A stretch of DNA of 10,472 nucleotides from Auxenochlorella pyrenoidosa (taxonomy: Eukaryota; Chlorophyta; Trebouxiophyceae; Chlorellales; Chlorellaceae), in assembly GCA_001430745.1 (NCBI GenBank), contig KQ481946.1:575130-585601 (forward strand), given 5' to 3'. The notes under the pieces were generated by a model. That model did not search any database. It worked only from the letters and a program-made list of their open reading frames with translations, and was not told the DNA's origin. Position 1 is the first letter of the stretch; the number at the start of each line of letters is the position of its first letter. Position numbers and translations under genes: made by a program. Of this stretch, positions 8,001-10,472 are shown piece by piece.

Positions 8001-9024
8001 AGCCCCGGCAGTGCTGCCTGGCCCTTGCCTGTGTTTGTCACCAGGGCAGGCCCCCCACACCAGAGCTGCAGAGCGTTCCTGGCAGCTGTGGGCAACATGC
8101 GCCTGCTGTGCTTGCACCGCAGGCGTACCGCTCAGGCCACCGCCTGCCCGTGTACGCGGTGCGCTGGAACGGCCTGCACCCGCGCACCTTCCTGTCTGCC
8201 GGCGCCGACTGGAAGGTCAAGCTGTGGGACTCGCTGCTGCCCACGGTGGGGGCCGAGCTAGGCTGTCGGGCAGCTCAGCAAACATGTGGGGCTCCTCAAA
8301 AGCAGGCTCGGTGCAGGCCAGGCAAATCATCCAGGTCCCGACTGCCCGGGTGCCGCAGACTTCTTCGCTTGAAAAGGAACGTCGCGTCACCGCTCTCCCA
8401 CCTCGCTGCCTCCATGTGCAGCCTGTGCTGAGCTTTGACCTGGGCGCGCCTGTGGGCGACCTCGCCTGGGCACCCTTTTCCTCCACCGTCTTTGCCGCCG
8501 TCACGGACGCCGGCAGGGTGTCCTTGTTCGACCTGGCGCAGAGCCGCGGCGCCGCCGTGTGCTCGCAGCGCGTGGTGCGCAAGGCGCGCCTCACGCGCCT
8601 CGCCTTCAACGCCCGCCACCCGGTGCTGCTGGTGGGCGACGAGGCCGGCTGCGTGCACTGCCTCAAGCTGTCGCCAAACCTGCGGCGCAGCTTCAACCAA
8701 GGTGCGCCAACGGGGGGCGGGGCGGGGAGGCATGCAGTGTTTGTCGACAGAGGGCCATGCGCGGGGTGGAAGCTGATGCTGCGGCTTCTTCAATAGCAGG
8801 TCTTGCTCCTGCGGCTGCATGCTGCCGCGCCAGTGACCTCTGCCCCATGCCCTCTGCTGCCATGGCCTGCAGCTGCGGTGGACTCCACCGCAGGCAAGCT
8901 GGCCCGCAGCGAGACGCAGAAGGGGGCGGCCAAGGCCGGCGAGGCGGCGCGGCTGGAGGCTGTGCTGGAGCTGGCGGGCAGGTGCAATGCAGCGCTGCAG
9001 GAGGAGGACTGGGAGCTGATGTGA
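5092..9024 (+). CDS. DNAI1: Axonemal outer-arm dynein intermediate chain (DNAI1 / IC78 family), ten exons, complete
   Basis: This is a WD-repeat subunit of the outer dynein arm; it helps hold the heavy chains together and anchors the arm to the doublet microtubule of motile cilia. Exons: 5092-5109, 5206-5385, 5511-6311, 6509-6622, 6925-7261, 7426-7692, 7866-7975, 8123-8245, 8422-8701, 8873-9024. The sum is 2382 bases, 793 residues, in frame throughout. The first in-frame ATG is 5092. N-terminal family blocks: LTEAELEEEIGRALTAGNPA, LVRYSFRDRGYRPEAI, NQFNFADRAAQT (from about residue 222), RWEIFEAYV (about 260) and KLMERMVSQN. A Gln-rich insert sits at about 292-327. The WD40 part starts near residue 390: FAVGYGSFDF, GVMCLDFHPEHP, DPVWQVCWQ, GADWKVKLWD, VGDLAWAPFSSTVFAAVTD and CLKLSPNLR; about seven blades are plausible. 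The C-terminus is a charged helix ending in ELM. It is about 100 residues longer than the roughly 700 usual for the family. Intron 5 appears to use a GC donor. The identity is very sure. Confidence 0.96.
6187..6275 (+). repeat. CAG-rich segment encoding polyglutamine within the dynein intermediate chain
   Basis: CAG and CAA codons encode two runs of five Gln separated by a Pro/Arg/Gly/Ala/Leu linker. They lie between the conserved N-terminal block (WEIFEAYV) and the MERMV helix that precedes the WD domain. Human DNAI1, as I recall it, has a Lys/Glu-rich linker here, so this is a lineage-specific low-complexity linker in an already variable place. Confidence 0.7.
6422..6442 (+). repeat. Perfect 8-bp inverted repeat (hairpin) in dynein intron 3
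   Basis: GCCATGCA (6422-6429) and TGCATGGC (6435-6442) are exact reverse complements around a five-base loop. It lies about 70 bases before the acceptor of exon 4 and just after the frame read-through stop at 6420. It could be a chance structure in a GC-rich intron. Confidence 0.5.
7262..7267 (+). other. Probable GC-AG intron donor, dynein intron 5
   Basis: Exon 5 ends in the conserved FDVR-A and is followed by GCAAGC, so the site reads CAG|GCAAGC. Joining to the acceptor at 7425 makes phase 1 match and gives DVRAAGGKPLYES, in line with the family alignment. The nearest GT alternative that also keeps phase lies about 20 bases further on (after GGAGCAGGGC). It has a weak C at the last exon base and would insert about seven extra residues. 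Confidence 0.65.
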
Positions 9025-9378
9025 AGCACCAAGGAGCAAGGCTGCGCTGCGACGACATGGCTGCGCAGCGGAGCTTGGCGTGCGTGCTTACCCATGCTGT
9101 CGGCCACCCTCCCACGCCTGTCTGCCTCCCACATTTCTCCGTTCCGCACCAACATTCTTGCTGGATTCACAACTTGAAAATGGCTCCCTCGAGACTTGTT
9201 CTTCGCCTCTCACGCTGGACTTGACAGCACTCAGCACTCTTGTTTCGTGACGAAGGCTTCATGTCTGGGCATGCAATGCCGGGAATGCTGGGACAGTACG
9301 AGCAAAAAGCACATACTGTACACGACAAGATGCTGTGTGGCAAGCAGGTTCTTTGGGGCTCACTGAGCAGGCTGGTGC
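9025..9378. other. Convergent intergenic region (3' flanks of two genes)
   Basis: The dynein stop codon (9022-9024) and the stop of the minus-strand Gln-rich gene (9379-9381) face each other here. The stretch must hold both 3' untranslated regions. I looked for the green-algal polyadenylation signal TGTAA in the right orientation for each gene and did not find an exact copy. No coding frame of interest is seen. Confidence 0.7.
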
Positions 9379-9465
9379 TCACTGCGGCGGCGGTGGGGGC
9401 GGCGGCGCCCCCTGCTGCTGCTGCTGCAACAGCGAGGCCACGTGCTGCGCAAGGGCGGCAGCTGC

Positions 9466-9498
<33 letters not shown>

Positions 9499-10445
9499 AA
9501 GGAGCACGGCAGCCTGCGCCTGTGCCTGCTGCTGCTGCTGTTGCTGCTGCAGCAGGGCTGCCACCTGCTGTGCCTGCCAGGCATCCAGGCCGGGACCTCC
9601 CGCCTGCTGCCCGGGAGGCGGCGAGGCAGCCGCCAGCGCAGCCGCCACCTGCTGTGCAGCGGCAAGTGCACCCGCCATTGCCTCGAGGTCCTGCACGCCC
9701 ACAGCAGCCGCAGCTGGCTGCTGCGCTGCTGACGCAGGCGACTGGCCCCACTGCTGCTGCACCGCAGGCTGCTGCGTGGGCACGGGCGCTGCCGGCTGTG
9801 CCGGCCCGGGCTGGGTGATGGCTGCAGCTGGGGCTGCTGCTGCTGCAGGCGCCGCCTCCTGCTTCACCTCAACGACCACCCGAGGCTGCACAGCAGGCAG
9901 CGCCTCGGGCTGCGCTGGCGGCTGCACAGGAGCTGGCGCCGCGAGCAGCGCCTCCTGCATTGCCCCGGCCTGGGCCTGGGCTGCCGCCGCCTCGTGCGCC
10001 GCCTGCGCTGCGGGCACGGCAGGCTGCACAGGCGCCGCGGCGATCTGGGCTGCTTGCGACTGCGCCCCCTCTGCCCCCGCCGGCTCCAGCTTGGGCGCGT
10101 CCATCTTTGACTGCGGCGCTGCTGGCGCCTCACCAGGCTCTGGCTTTGCCAGGGGCTCGGGCTTCACGCCAGGCCCGGCGAGCACCTCCCCCGCCTCTGG
10201 CTTCGCGACCTGTTCCACTTGGACTGCCGCGTCGGCGCCCATCCCAGCCGGCTGAGCAGCCGCCAGCAGCTCCCCTTCCTCAGCAGGCGAGGAGGACTTG
10301 GCAGGCCGGGCAGCGGGGGCAGCGGGGGCAGTGGCTGCCGCCGGCGCCGGCTGCTGGGTGCTGGGCGCGTCGTGCTGGCGGGGCTGCTGCTGCTGCGCCA
10401 TGCGCTCGTACTGCTGCTCTAGCTGCTCCCCGCTCTCCTGGTGCT
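9379..10445 (-). CDS. Ala/Gln/Pro-rich protein of unknown function, terminal exon (5' part off the window)
   Basis: I do not recognise this protein. The last exon appears to start at 10445, after a pyrimidine-rich tract ending CTGCAG (10451-10446), with two bases completing a split codon; earlier exons lie past the right edge. It then runs 354 residues to TGA at 9381-9379. An internal ATG at 10401 is the first Met but need not be the start. The exon opens with a polar, possibly coiled-coil stretch (HQESGEQLEQQYERM). Next come Ala/Pro-rich sequence and a Lys-Pro-Glu-Pro region with VKPE and VKQE, which match the sumoylation consensus psi-K-x-E. Several glutamine runs of up to about ten follow, and the C-terminus is a run of seven prolines plus Gln. 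The composition is like low-complexity tails of transcriptional co-regulators or RNA-binding proteins, but no domain is visible. It converges with the dynein gene. Confidence 0.7.
9412..9555 (-). repeat. Cluster of CAG trinucleotide tracts (polyGln-coding)
   Basis: Three CTG-rich blocks on the plus strand, at about 9412-9426, 9465-9496 and 9527-9553, read CAG on the minus strand with a few CAA interruptions. They encode the glutamine runs near the end of the unknown Ala/Gln-rich protein. Such tracts often vary in length between strains. Confidence 0.8.
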
Positions 10446-10472
10446 CTGCAGCCGGGAGGGGTCGGGACAGGG

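Noticed and set aside
6809..8002. 397-residue plus-strand open frame
   Set aside because: It is in a different frame from dynein exon 5 and most of exon 6, and matches the true frame only briefly near exon 7. It is a reading through introns, not a separate gene.
7459..8796. 445-residue plus-strand open frame
   Set aside because: Only the part over 8422-8701 is real coding sequence (dynein exon 9). The rest is out-of-frame exon and intron.
9335..10255. 306-residue plus-strand open frame rich in Cys and Ala
   Set aside because: It is the antisense reading of CAG/GCN repeats in the Gln/Ala-rich gene; poly-Cys and poly-Ala are produced by the CTG tracts.
1..10472. Possible mobile element, CRISPR, phage or bacterial-type gene system
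   Set aside because: No repeat arrays with spacers, transposase or integrase motifs, terminal repeats or bacterial ribosome sites were seen. Everything identifiable is intron-rich eukaryotic nuclear coding.

Overview
This window looks like nuclear DNA of a green alga (Chlorophyta). It is very GC-rich, the genes are cut by many introns of about 100-430 bases with GTGAGx/GTGCGx donors and pyrimidine-CAG acceptors, and CAG/CTG repeats and C- or G-runs are common. The two recognisable proteins resemble, as far as I remember them, the Chlamydomonas VDAC and the outer-arm dynein intermediate chain IC78. I cannot name a genus. Having an outer dynein arm gene implies a flagellate, or a lineage that still keeps flagellar genes.

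Layout. (1) 3243 down to the left edge, minus strand: nine exons of a mitochondrial outer-membrane porin (VDAC). These encode 245 residues with no frame break; the last roughly 30 residues lie beyond base 1. (2) 4858 down to about 4053 (or 3876), minus strand: a small three- or four-exon gene. It encodes an unrecognised protein with a mitochondrial-targeting-like N-terminus and one hydrophobic segment. (3) 5092-9024, plus strand: a complete ten-exon gene for an axonemal outer-arm dynein intermediate chain (DNAI1/IC78 family), 793 residues as modelled. (4) 10445 down to 9379, minus strand: the terminal exon of an Ala/Gln/Pro-rich protein whose upstream exons lie beyond the right edge.

Genes 2 and 3 are head-to-head across only 233 bases, so they probably share a bidirectional promoter region. 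Genes 3 and 4 converge with 354 bases between stop codons. Genes 1 and 2 are in tandem on the minus strand. The VDAC and the small gene may both act in mitochondria; the dynein gene is flagellar. There is no operon logic here, and the neighbours are probably functionally independent.

Exon boundaries were set by hand from splice consensus, phase continuity and remembered family sequence. They are self-consistent: every joined exon keeps frame. I saw no mobile element, CRISPR array, RNA gene or unusual defence or biosynthetic system. Most long open frames in this GC-rich window are shadows.
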